Positions 24,901-32,393 of a stretch of 64,000 nt of DNA are shown here, in pieces; position 1 is the stretch's first letter; each line of letters opens with the position of its first letter. Position numbers and translations under genes: made by a program. The notes under the pieces were generated by a model, which saw nothing but the letters and a program-made list of their open reading frames with translations, was not told the DNA's origin and ran no database searches. This DNA comes from Alloboseaceae bacterium BT-24-1. Its GTDB lineage: Bacteria; Pseudomonadota; Alphaproteobacteria; Rhizobiales; Beijerinckiaceae. The DNA is taken from assembly GCA_025846845.1 (NCBI GenBank), contig JAOYTL010000002.1:1-64000 (forward strand), read 5' to 3'.

Positions 24901-25089
24901 ATGTCTGATGCGCCTGAAGACAGCTGTATACGGTGTGAGAAGCCGTTTTCGGTTGCAAGCCCCGTCTGCCCTCATTGCGGTTATCCCCGCGCGAAGGAAG
25001 CCGAGCGTCGAACAGACCAATGGCGTTTCGGCTTGGCAGCCGTTGCCAGCGTCGGCGTGCTGCTGCTTTGGCAATGGTGGACCGGCTGA
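24901..25089 (+). CDS. Small zinc-ribbon membrane protein
   Basis: A 62-residue protein with two CxxC knuckles, CIRC (Cys9, Cys12) and CPHC (Cys23, Cys26), followed by a single transmembrane helix at about 44-59. The GAGCGAGG before the ATG is a plausible ribosome-binding site. It is a zinc-ribbon membrane protein of unknown function; similar tiny proteins are common and rarely studied. Confidence 0.7.
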   Translation: MSDAPEDSCIRCEKPFSVASPVCPHCGYPRAKEAERRTDQWRFGLAAVASVGVLLLWQWWTG

Positions 25090-25113
25090 ACGTAGCCGGT
25101 GTCGCCAGCTGTC

Positions 25114-27477
25114 TCAGACCGGCGGCGGGTTCGCCTTGCGGATCCGCTCGCCGATCGCGCGATAGAGCCCGTCGAGCGGGCGGAAGACGAAGCGGATCGT
25201 CGAGCGGCCGGGCGGCACCTGCACGGCGCGGAAGATGACGTTGGCACGCAGGAGCTCGGCCGGCTTGCCGTCGACCTCGACCTGCCACCAGGGCTGCCAG
25301 ACATCGTTCAGCACGACGAAACCGCCGCGAGGCGCGTCGGCCTCGAGCAACACCTCGGTCGTGCCGTAATTGCGGATGCGGACGCTTCCCGGTGCGACCG
25401 GCCCGGTCGGCAAGGGTGGCGGTGCCTTGTCGAGCAGGACGGTGCGGCGCGGGTCAAAGCCCGCCGGCCATTGCCCGCTTTTCAGGATGGCGCTGAAATC
25501 GGCGGCTTGCGCTTCGGTGACGAGGAGCACGCGCGGCAAGGCCCGCGGGTTCTCGTAGACATAGGCGTCCTTCGTCCGCGCGATCTGGACGAGGTCGCCG
25601 GGCTTCAGCCGCTTGTCGATCTCCTCGACCGGAACGCCGGTCGCGATGAAGCGCAGGCCGAGCATGTCGGCGAGCAGCGAGCGGTAGGACGGCATCAGCG
25701 CCGAGAAGGTGCGCTGGTCGGGCAAAGCGACATGGTCTCCGGCGCCCGTCGCCTGGCTGTAGAGGCCGAGCCGGAGCGGGTTGTAGCCTAGCGTGTTGTC
25801 GAGTCCGTGGACGAGGCTGGCATTGGGCCAGTGGAAATCGATTCCGGCGAGCTCGATGCGGTCGCGCCGGTCGGGACCGGCGGTTCGGGCGGTCTCACGC
25901 TTGAGCAGGGCAATGGTCTCGTTGCTGCTGTCGGCGCGCAGTACCTCGTACATCCCGGCCGGCAGCGCCGTCGATTCGCTCGGCCCATTGTTGACCGAGA
26001 GATCGACGACCATGGCGATGGCGAGGACGATCGTCGCGGCCATGCCGGCGCCCTGCAAGGCGAGCCCGCGCGCCGCGACCAGCGCGCCCGCGACCAGCAT
26101 CAGGCAGAGCGCGGCAGTCACCAGCGGCACGAAGGCGACATGCAGGCGTCCGACCGTTGAGGCCAGCCAGATCGCGAGGCTAAAAGCCGCCAGCAGCAGG
26201 AGGATTTCGAGCGCGATCTGCCAGCGGCGTGGGCGCGGCGCGGTATCGGTCAGGACGAGATGGGTGAGGTAGCCGCCGAGGATCGAGAGCAGCGCTCCGA
26301 GGATGAAGAGCGCATCGGCCGGGCGACGATAGAAATCGATGCCTGGCAGATGGAAGAGCAGGGCAAAGCCCGGCGTGTAGCGGCCAAGCGCGAAGACCAG
26401 CACGATCAATGTCGCGGCGCTCAGGGCGACGATCTCGCGACGGAGCAGGGCGCCGCGGACGATGCCGACGCTGGCGACGAGCAGGATCGGCAGGAGGCCG
26501 AGATAGAGCTCGCCCATATTGCGGGCGAGGTAGAGGTCGAGCGGGCCGAAGCGCTTTTCCCAGGCCGGGCTTGGTGGGCCCCAGAAATTCTCCAGCGGCC
26601 CGGACGCGCCATAGAGATTGGCGATCAGCCCGGTCAGCAGCGAGCCCGGATGCAGCGAGCCCTTGCCGGCCCCTGCGAGATCGATGATCGGCCGGTTGGA
26701 TTCCTCCGCCAGGACGGCGGTGAGCAGGATCGGCACCGTCGCGACCATGATGGCGCCGAGCGCGCCGAGCAGAAGGGGCACGAAGCTCGCCCGCAGCGCC
26801 GCGAGCGGCTTGTCCGCCATGGCGATGGCGGCGAGCACCAGCCCGGCGAGGACATAGACGCCGAGCAGCGCGACCTGGTCGCGCCCGAGCACCATGAAGC
26901 CGGCGGCAAGACCGGCTGCGAAACCGTAGCGCCAGGAGCTGCGCTCGAGCGCACGGGAGAGCAGCAGCAGCGTCACCGCGAAATAGGACAGGCTCAGCAC
27001 CTGTCCGACATGCTGGATGCGCCAGGCGGCGGCCGCGCCAAAGGCGAAGGAGAGGGCGCAGACGACGGCGCCGGCCGGGTGCCAGCCGCGATCGCGGAAG
27101 AGCAGGACGAGGCAGAGCGCGCCGACGAGCAGCGAGCCGAGCAGGGCACCGTCGCTCCAGCGGAAGTCCGGCGTCGGGTTGAGCAGGGCGATCAGGAAGA
27201 AGGGCGGCGAGAAGATCAGCGATTGCGGATCGGCGACCTGTGGCGAGCCGGCGAAGACGAAGGGCGTCCAGAACGGCGAGAGCCCCTTGTGCAGGGCGCT
27301 GGCGAGGAATTGCAGCTGCGGATGGAAATGCGCCTTGGCGTCCCAGGGCACGGTGACGACGCCGGAGAGCCAGGGCCAGGACAAAGCGAGCCAGCCGGCG
27401 CAGACCAGCAGCATCACCCTGGCGGTCGGCCAAGGTGCGGTAGGTGGTTCGATGTCGTGGCGGTCCCGGTCGGGCAT
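25114..27477 (-). CDS. YfhO-family integral membrane protein
   Basis: A 787-residue protein with about 12-14 hydrophobic helices in its first 520 residues and a large extracytoplasmic C-terminal domain. The N-terminal region GVVTVPWDAKAHFHPQL and the loop FSPPFFLIALLNP resemble YfhO, which in Gram-positive bacteria is linked to glycosylation of lipoteichoic acid using GT-C-type glycosyltransferase chemistry. The Asp/His in the first external loop could be the lipid-sugar site. Substrate in this organism is unknown. AGGAAG precedes the ATG at 27477; an in-frame earlier start would be inside the palindrome. Confidence 0.8.
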   Translation of the reverse strand: MPDRDRHDIEPPTAPWPTARVMLLVCAGWLALSWPWLSGVVTVPWDAKAHFHPQLQFLASALHKGLSPFWTPFVFAGSPQVADPQSLIFSPPFFLIALLNPTPDFRWSDGALLGSLLVGALCLVLLFRDRGWHPAGAVVCALSFAFGAAAAWRIQHVGQVLSLSYFAVTLLLLSRALERSSWRYGFAAGLAAGFMVLGRDQVALLGVYVLAGLVLAAIAMADKPLAALRASFVPLLLGALGAIMVATVPILLTAVLAEESNRPIIDLAGAGKGSLHPGSLLTGLIANLYGASGPLENFWGPPSPAWEKRFGPLDLYLARNMGELYLGLLPILLVASVGIVRGALLRREIVALSAATLIVLVFALGRYTPGFALLFHLPGIDFYRRPADALFILGALLSILGGYLTHLVLTDTAPRPRRWQIALEILLLLAAFSLAIWLASTVGRLHVAFVPLVTAALCLMLVAGALVAARGLALQGAGMAATIVLAIAMVVDLSVNNGPSESTALPAGMYEVLRADSSNETIALLKRETARTAGPDRRDRIELAGIDFHWPNASLVHGLDNTLGYNPLRLGLYSQATGAGDHVALPDQRTFSALMPSYRSLLADMLGLRFIATGVPVEEIDKRLKPGDLVQIARTKDAYVYENPRALPRVLLVTEAQAADFSAILKSGQWPAGFDPRRTVLLDKAPPPLPTGPVAPGSVRIRNYGTTEVLLEADAPRGGFVVLNDVWQPWWQVEVDGKPAELLRANVIFRAVQVPPGRSTIRFVFRPLDGLYRAIGERIRKANPPPV

Positions 27478-27531
27478 GGCGGCTTCCTGCCCCAGGCCCG
27501 GCTTGGGATCAATGCTTGCACGAGAGCCGGA

Positions 27532-27571
27532 TGCTTTCAGATGGAATCGCAAAGCGCTTCCATCTGAAAGC
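27532..27571. repeat. Palindromic intergenic repeat
   Basis: GCTTTCAGATGGAA is mirrored by TTCCATCTGAAAGC around a short centre (27532-27571). It lies between the YfhO start and the ribA end, just before a second imperfect palindrome (about 27600-27646) whose arms contain GCAGGATT and ATCCTGC. Both look like mobile intergenic palindromes. Confidence 0.6.
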
Positions 27572-27650
27572 TGAATCCGTCTCTCAACAATGAGTTAGCG
27601 CAGGATTCAACGCGAAAAACCGGTTTCCATTTTTTCGCATCCTGCTCCAG

Positions 27651-28778
27651 TCAATCCTTGGGCGCAGCGCGCGCCATCAGCGCGTCCATGTCGATGAAAT
27701 GCCCGGCGCGGTCACGCTTCGAGGCGAGATAGCGGACATTGTGGACATTCGGGCGGCCGAGCACGCGCTGGGTCGCTGCAACTTCGAGCCCGGCGGCCTT
27801 GATCGCCCCGACCTTGAGCGGGTTATTGGTCAGTGCTGTGACGCTGGAGACGCCGAGCTGCTTCAGCATGGCGGCGGCGAAGTCGAAATGACGCTGGTCG
27901 AGATCGAAGCCGAGCACCTCGTCGGCATCGTAGGTGTCCCAGCCCTGGCTCTGCAGCTTGTAGGCGCGCATCTTGTTGGAGATGCCGTTACCGCGGCCTT
28001 CCTGGTCGAGATAAAGCAGGATGCCGCCATCGTTTTCGGCCATCCACTGCACGGTCTCGCGCAACTGGTCGCCGCAATCGCATTTCAGCGAGCCGAAGAG
28101 GTCGCCGGTCAGGCAGGCCGAATGCAGCCGCACCGGCACGGCGGTCGAGAGATCCGGCTTGCCGACGATGATCGCGACCTGATCGCGCAAGCCCTCGCCG
28201 CCGCGGAAGACGACGAATTCGGTGTCGGGAGCACCCTCCAGCGGCACCGGGGCACGGCCGACGATGGAAAGGCGCGCGACCTGCGCGGCGCGGTAGCCAT
28301 TCAGAGCCTCGATGGTGACTTCGATCAACGGCTCACCGGCGACCTGTTTGGCCGAAACCGGGACGAGGATCACCGCCGGCAGAACCAGTGAGAGGCGCGC
28401 CAGTTCGAGCGCGGCGTTGTCGAGCGGGCCGGCCGGGCCGACAGGCGCATCGACGCGGGCATCGAGCTTCAGCGCCAGGGTCTCGATGCGTGCAAGGTCG
28501 ATCAACGGCATGGCTAGGATGCCGGTTTCAGCACGGCCCTTGGCGCCGAGACGGCGCAGGCGCGCAGCGCTCAGCACGAGGCGGGCATGGCCGGCAGAGA
28601 GATCGTCGAGACGCGTGGCGAGTTCAGCCTCAGCGAGTTCGGCCGACAACGCCAGTGCCAGATCGCCGCCATGGCGCAGCAGCACCGGGCGGGCAGCGCG
28701 GAACTCCGCGAGAGCACGGTCGACGGTGACCAGATCGGTTTCACCCGGCCGGCCGAAAAGCGTACGCGACTGAGGCAT
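27651..28778 (-). CDS. ribA: GTP cyclohydrolase II with degenerate RibB-like N-terminus
   Basis: A 375-residue protein. The C-terminal domain (about 185-375) is GTP cyclohydrolase II, which opens GTP to the riboflavin precursor diaminopyrimidine. It has the zinc cysteines in RLHSACLTGD and KCDCGDQL, the QEGRGNGISNKMRAYKL loop and TNNPLKVGAI. The N-terminal ~180 residues follow the length and position of a DHBP synthase (RibB) domain but lack recognisable active-site motifs, so a monofunctional enzyme is likely. The start at 28778 is one choice; a GTG at 28835 would add 19 residues. Confidence 0.9.
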   Translation of the reverse strand: MPQSRTLFGRPGETDLVTVDRALAEFRAARPVLLRHGGDLALALSAELAEAELATRLDDLSAGHARLVLSAARLRRLGAKGRAETGILAMPLIDLARIETLALKLDARVDAPVGPAGPLDNAALELARLSLVLPAVILVPVSAKQVAGEPLIEVTIEALNGYRAAQVARLSIVGRAPVPLEGAPDTEFVVFRGGEGLRDQVAIIVGKPDLSTAVPVRLHSACLTGDLFGSLKCDCGDQLRETVQWMAENDGGILLYLDQEGRGNGISNKMRAYKLQSQGWDTYDADEVLGFDLDQRHFDFAAAMLKQLGVSSVTALTNNPLKVGAIKAAGLEVAATQRVLGRPNVHNVRYLASKRDRAGHFIDMDALMARAAPKD

Positions 28779-28923
28779 CGGAAGGTCCGTCAGATTGCGC
28801 CCAAAGGCGGCGGATTCGGTGAATAATCTACGCACATCCCCGCAGGATGGATCACCCGGCGGAAGGCGGCGTTCTTACAACGTGTCCGTTCCTGCGTAGT
28901 TCCCAATACCCAATTTGCAATCG

Positions 28924-28952
28924 GTCGCACGTTGCCTGGAGGATCGTGCGAC
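28924..28952. repeat. Inverted repeat upstream of the b561 gene
   Basis: GTCGCACG (28924-28931) and CGTGCGAC (28945-28952), 13 bases apart, about 95 bases before the cytochrome start. It is not followed by a T-run, so an operator or RNA structure is more likely than a terminator. Confidence 0.4.
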
Positions 28953-29046
28953 TGGTTGCGGTCTGGCCTATAAAAGCGCGAGATTGAACGGCAGATGAAT
29001 AGTCCCGGCCGGGGCTGAATATGGCTATCGGGAGCGTCGAAGGGAA

Positions 29047-29631
29047 ATGACGCAGCGACATGACGAGGTGACGACCGGCGCGGGACGCGCTGTCGCCTAC
29101 AGCACGGTTGCGCGGCGCCTGCACTGGGCCACCGTCGCGGCGCTCATCGTGATGATCCCGCTCGGCTTCGCCATGACCTATCGCGGCAACACGCTCGATA
29201 TTTGGGATGGGCTGACCGACGCACTCTATTCGACGCACAAGCTGCTCGGCTTCCTCGTGCTCTGGCTCAGCGCCGGCCGGCTGATCTACAGGCTGGTCCA
29301 TGGCGCACCGCCCGACGAGCCGACGCTGGAATGGTGGCAGAAGGCTGCGTCACATCTCGTCCACTGGGCGCTCTATGGTCTGCTGCTGATCGTGCCGCTT
29401 TTCGGCTGGATCGGTATCTCGCTGTTTCCATCACTGACGGTGTTCAACCTGTTCGACCTGCCGGCGCTGGTCGCGCCGAACGAGGAGGCGGCCAAGCGCG
29501 TGCTCTTCGTCCATGGCTGGCTCGCGATCCTGCTGGCGCTGCTAGTCTGCGGGCATATCGCAGCCGCGCTGTTCCATCACCTCGTCCGCAAGGACGGGGT
29601 GCTGCGCCGGATGCTGCCCGGGCTGAAATAG
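29047..29631 (+). CDS. Cytochrome b561-family protein
   Basis: A 194-residue protein with four predicted transmembrane helices. Candidate b-heme histidines are His26 in ARRLHWATVAAL, His64 in YSTHKLLGF, and further His in ASHLVHWALYG and LVCGHIAAALFHH. This resembles the CybB family, which oxidises quinol and can pass electrons to superoxide or to partner enzymes. GAAGGG lies before the ATG. It ends three bases from the convergent Nudix gene. Confidence 0.88.
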   Translation: MTQRHDEVTTGAGRAVAYSTVARRLHWATVAALIVMIPLGFAMTYRGNTLDIWDGLTDALYSTHKLLGFLVLWLSAGRLIYRLVHGAPPDEPTLEWWQKAASHLVHWALYGLLLIVPLFGWIGISLFPSLTVFNLFDLPALVAPNEEAAKRVLFVHGWLAILLALLVCGHIAAALFHHLVRKDGVLRRMLPGLK

Positions 29632-29634
29632 AGC

Positions 29635-30156
29635 TCACCATTCTGTCGGCGGGGTTGTTCCGTCGATGATCTCGGTGAGGCGGCGGCGAGTGCCGGGCGT
29701 CGTCTTGTCCGGCAAGGCGGAGAGCGGGAAGAAGCGCGCCTCGGCGATCTCGCGATCGGGCTGCTTCGGCGCGCTCTGCGTGAACGAGCGCACGATGAAG
29801 ACGGCGACATGGTCGCGATCGGAGACATGGCGGTTGAGGAAGACGCCGTGCAGCACGGCCGGTCCGGTCAGCGCGATGTTCGCTTCCTCGCGCAGTTCCT
29901 TGGCGATCGCGTCGGCCAGCGTCTCGTTCGGCTCCACCCCACCGCCGGGCATATGCCAGCCGGGTGTATAGGTGTGGCGTACCAGCAGGACCTCGCCGGC
30001 CTCGCTCAGGACGGCGGCGCGCACGCCGAGCGTCATGCCGCGGCGCAGGCGGAAATAGAGGTGAAGGCCGCGGCCGGCCAGGCGCCGGAGGGATTGCGGC
30101 ACCCGCTCAATTCCCGTTGCGCCAGAGCGCGGGCCGGACCCATCTTCATTGCTCAC
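29635..30156 (-). CDS. Nudix hydrolase
   Basis: A 173-residue protein with a Nudix box at about residues 71-93 (GGGVEPNETLADAIAKELRE followed by EANI). Compared with the consensus GX5EX7REUXEEXGU, the Arg before the first Glu is replaced by Lys and the Gly before the last hydrophobic residue by Asn; the metal-binding Glu residues remain. A ~35-residue basic N-terminal extension precedes the domain. Substrate unknown; nucleoside-diphosphate-X compounds are typical. Confidence 0.85.
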   Translation of the reverse strand: MSNEDGSGPRSGATGIERVPQSLRRLAGRGLHLYFRLRRGMTLGVRAAVLSEAGEVLLVRHTYTPGWHMPGGGVEPNETLADAIAKELREEANIALTGPAVLHGVFLNRHVSDRDHVAVFIVRSFTQSAPKQPDREIAEARFFPLSALPDKTTPGTRRRLTEIIDGTTPPTEW

Positions 30157-30292
30157 GATTTGGGCAGGTCCTGGTTCCGGGTCAATTCATCATGCGTCAT
30201 GTGCATATCAGAACTCTATTTTGCCTCTCGATATAACACAAACGCGCCTTATATGACGGCTACGAACTTCGCATCACCGCTGGGGAATTGTC

Positions 30293-30409
30293 ATGCTTCT
30301 CGCCTTCATCACCGCCCGTCTGAACGCCAAGCCCCGCTTCGTCTGGAAGCCGGCTGTCACCTTGACCGATCCGCGCATCGTTTCCGAGTTGACCGGCTCG
30401 GCCAACTGA
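30293..30409 (+). CDS. Candidate 38-residue small protein
   Basis: A short frame with start ATG and stop TGA, encoding a 38-residue peptide with a mildly hydrophobic N-terminus, an aromatic/basic core (PRFVWKP) and a polar tail. GGGGAA precedes the ATG. The upstream 130 bases are noticeably AT-rich for this genome, as in a promoter. It is followed after 80 bases by the metallophosphoesterase on the same strand. Coding is not proven. Confidence 0.45.
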   Translation: MLLAFITARLNAKPRFVWKPAVTLTDPRIVSELTGSAN

Positions 30410-30489
30410 GCCTTTCAGGCTGCGTCATCTTCGCCCGTTGCCGCTGTCGCGCTTGACGCGGCGCGGGCGTTGCAGGCAAGCGCTGGAGC

Positions 30490-31389
30490 GTGTTCACGCT
30501 CGCGCATCTCTCCGACCCGCATCTGGGGCCGCTGACCAAGTTCTCGCTGCGCGAGCTGATCGGCAAGCGCGCCACGGGCTATGTCAACTGGCGACGCAAG
30601 CGCCGCCATGCGCATGACATGGAAATCCTCGGACTGATCGTCGCCGATATCTTGGCGCAGAAGCCCGATCACATCGCCTGCACCGGCGATGTCTCCCATA
30701 TCGGCCTGCCGACCGAGTTCAAGACGGCGCTCTCCTTCCTCGACACGCTCGGCCCGCGCGATACCGTCAGCTTCGTGCCGGGCAATCACGATTGCTATGC
30801 CCGCTCGTCGCTGTCGGCGCTGGCGCGCGAGCTTGCGCCCTGGTGCGCCAGCGACGGCGGCGAGGCCGGCTATCCCTGGTATCGCAAGCGAGGGCCGGTC
30901 GCGCTGATCGGGATGAACACCGGCATCCCGACCATGCCGCTGATGGCGACCGGGCGGGTCGGCTCGGCCCAGATCGCCGCAACGGAGAAACTGCTGGCGC
31001 GGGCCAAGGCCGAAGGGCTGATCCGCGTCGTCTTGATCCACCATCCACCCTATGTCGGCGGAGCGCGGCGCACGCGTGAACTGGTCGACGCCGATGCCTT
31101 CGAGGCGATGCTGCGCCGGGCCGGGGCCGAGCTCGTCCTGCACGGCCACAATCACCGCTTCTCGCTGGCGTGGCGACCGGGCCTCGACCATGACGTGCCG
31201 ATCGTCGGCGTGCCTTCGGCCTCGATCGGCCTGCGCGGCGGCCATGGCGAACTCGCCTGCTGGCATCTCCTGCGCATCGACGGGCCGGCGGCGGCCCCTC
31301 ACATCAGCCTGGAGCGCCGTGCCTTCGATCTCGACGGCACGGTCAAGCTGCTGCAGTTGATGCCGCTGACGGGCGGGGGGATGGTCTGA
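30490..31389 (+). CDS. Calcineurin-like metallophosphoesterase
   Basis: A 299-residue metallophosphoesterase. The five metal-binding blocks are visible: SDPHLG, GDVSH, GNHDCY, a His in IHHPPY, and GHNH. The layout is that of 3',5'-cyclic-nucleotide or other phosphodiesterases of the CpdA-like branch; substrate is not predictable. The start is GTG at 30490 with GGAG four bases upstream. The start codon lies in a 7-bp inverted repeat, GAGCGTG-TT-CACGCTC, which may lower translation. Confidence 0.88.
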   Translation: MFTLAHLSDPHLGPLTKFSLRELIGKRATGYVNWRRKRRHAHDMEILGLIVADILAQKPDHIACTGDVSHIGLPTEFKTALSFLDTLGPRDTVSFVPGNHDCYARSSLSALARELAPWCASDGGEAGYPWYRKRGPVALIGMNTGIPTMPLMATGRVGSAQIAATEKLLARAKAEGLIRVVLIHHPPYVGGARRTRELVDADAFEAMLRRAGAELVLHGHNHRFSLAWRPGLDHDVPIVGVPSASIGLRGGHGELACWHLLRIDGPAAAPHISLERRAFDLDGTVKLLQLMPLTGGGMV

Positions 31390-31400
31390 CGGCGTAGCCT

Positions 31401-32147
31401 TCAGACGCAGCGGCCGCCGTCGACCGCCAGCACCGAGCCGGTCACCATCTCGGACTCGTCCGAGCACAGGAACAGCGCTGCGTTGGCGATGTCCTGCGGC
31501 GTCGAGAACCGACCCCACGGAATCGTCGCGGTGAAGGCCTTGCGCTTCTCCGGCGTGTCCTCGCCCATGAAGGTCGCAAGCAGCGGCGTCTCGCCGGCGA
31601 CAGGGGCGATGGCGTTGACGCGGATGCGGTCCGGCGCGAGTTCGACCGCCATTGACTTTGACAGCAGGTTCGCGGCGCCTTTGGAGCCGTTGTACCAGGT
31701 CAGGCCGGGGCGGGGCCGGACGCCCGCGGTCGAGCCGATGTTGAGGATGACGCCGCCGCCATGCTCGCGGAAATGCGGGACCGTCGCCTTGGCCATCAGG
31801 TAGATCGACTTGACGTTGACGTCGAAGACGCGGTCGAACTCGGCTTCGCTGACATCGAGCATCGGCTGGTTGCGATGGCTGATGCCGGCATTGTTGACGA
31901 CGATGTCGAGGCGGCCGAAGCGGGCGATCACCTTCGCCACGGCGCTGTCGACGCTCTTGCCCTTGCCGACATCGCAGGCGACCGCGAAGGCCTTGCGGCC
32001 GATCGCCTTCGCCGCTTCCTTCGCCTTGTCGCCGTTGATGTCGAGCACGGCGACGCGGGCGCCCTCGCGCACGAAGGTCTCGGCGATGCCGAAGCCGAAC
32101 CCTTGCGCCGCGCCGGTGATCAGCGCGGTCTTGCCCTTCAGTCTCAT
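31401..32147 (-). CDS. Short-chain dehydrogenase/reductase
   Basis: A 248-residue SDR. The NAD(P) loop TGAAQGFGFGIAE is at the N-terminus; the NNAG motif (NNAGISHRN), catalytic Ser in LNIGSTAG, and YNGSKGA with Tyr and Lys complete the active site. The C-terminal GSVLAVDGGRCV is usual. Such enzymes are often annotated as 3-oxoacyl-ACP reductases, but the substrate is unknown. GAGGGAA precedes the ATG at 32147; an upstream open stretch runs into the dispersed repeat and is not part of the protein. Confidence 0.92.
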   Translation of the reverse strand: MRLKGKTALITGAAQGFGFGIAETFVREGARVAVLDINGDKAKEAAKAIGRKAFAVACDVGKGKSVDSAVAKVIARFGRLDIVVNNAGISHRNQPMLDVSEAEFDRVFDVNVKSIYLMAKATVPHFREHGGGVILNIGSTAGVRPRPGLTWYNGSKGAANLLSKSMAVELAPDRIRVNAIAPVAGETPLLATFMGEDTPEKRKAFTATIPWGRFSTPQDIANAALFLCSDESEMVTGSVLAVDGGRCV

Positions 32148-32252
32148 GGTGTTCCCTCGGAAAGCGTTTTGCCCGGCGACTGTGGGGCGATTTGGCGGCC
32201 GAGATAAATACGCTTTCGCGATTGGCTGGATAGCGGAATTGTATGGGCACTC

Positions 32253-32391
32253 CCTTCTCCCCCTGCGGGAGAAGGTGGCCCGAAGGGCCGGATGAGGGGT
32301 CGCGCGGCGCGTTGCGATTGGCGTGGCCAAGGGCTTTATCGGGACCGTTGTGCGACCCCTCACCCCAACCCTCTCCCGCAAGGGGAGAGGG
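32253..32391. repeat. Composite palindromic repeat, copy 1
   Basis: Outer hairpins CCTTCTCCC/GGGAGAAGG (32253-32275) and CCCTCTCCC/GGGAGAGGG (32369-32391) flank an inner pair GATGAGGGGTCGC and GCGACCCCTCA. The ABC-F stop codon lies three bases beyond the repeat. Compared with copies 3 and 4 this copy is inverted. Confidence 0.85.
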
Positions 32392-32393
32392 AG

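Noticed and set aside
26260..27567. Long plus-strand frame of 435 residues opposite the YfhO-like gene
   Set aside because: Glu/Arg/Gly-rich shadow of the membrane protein with no domain or start signal.
28924..28952. Rho-independent terminator
   Set aside because: Long loop and no T-run after the stem on either strand.
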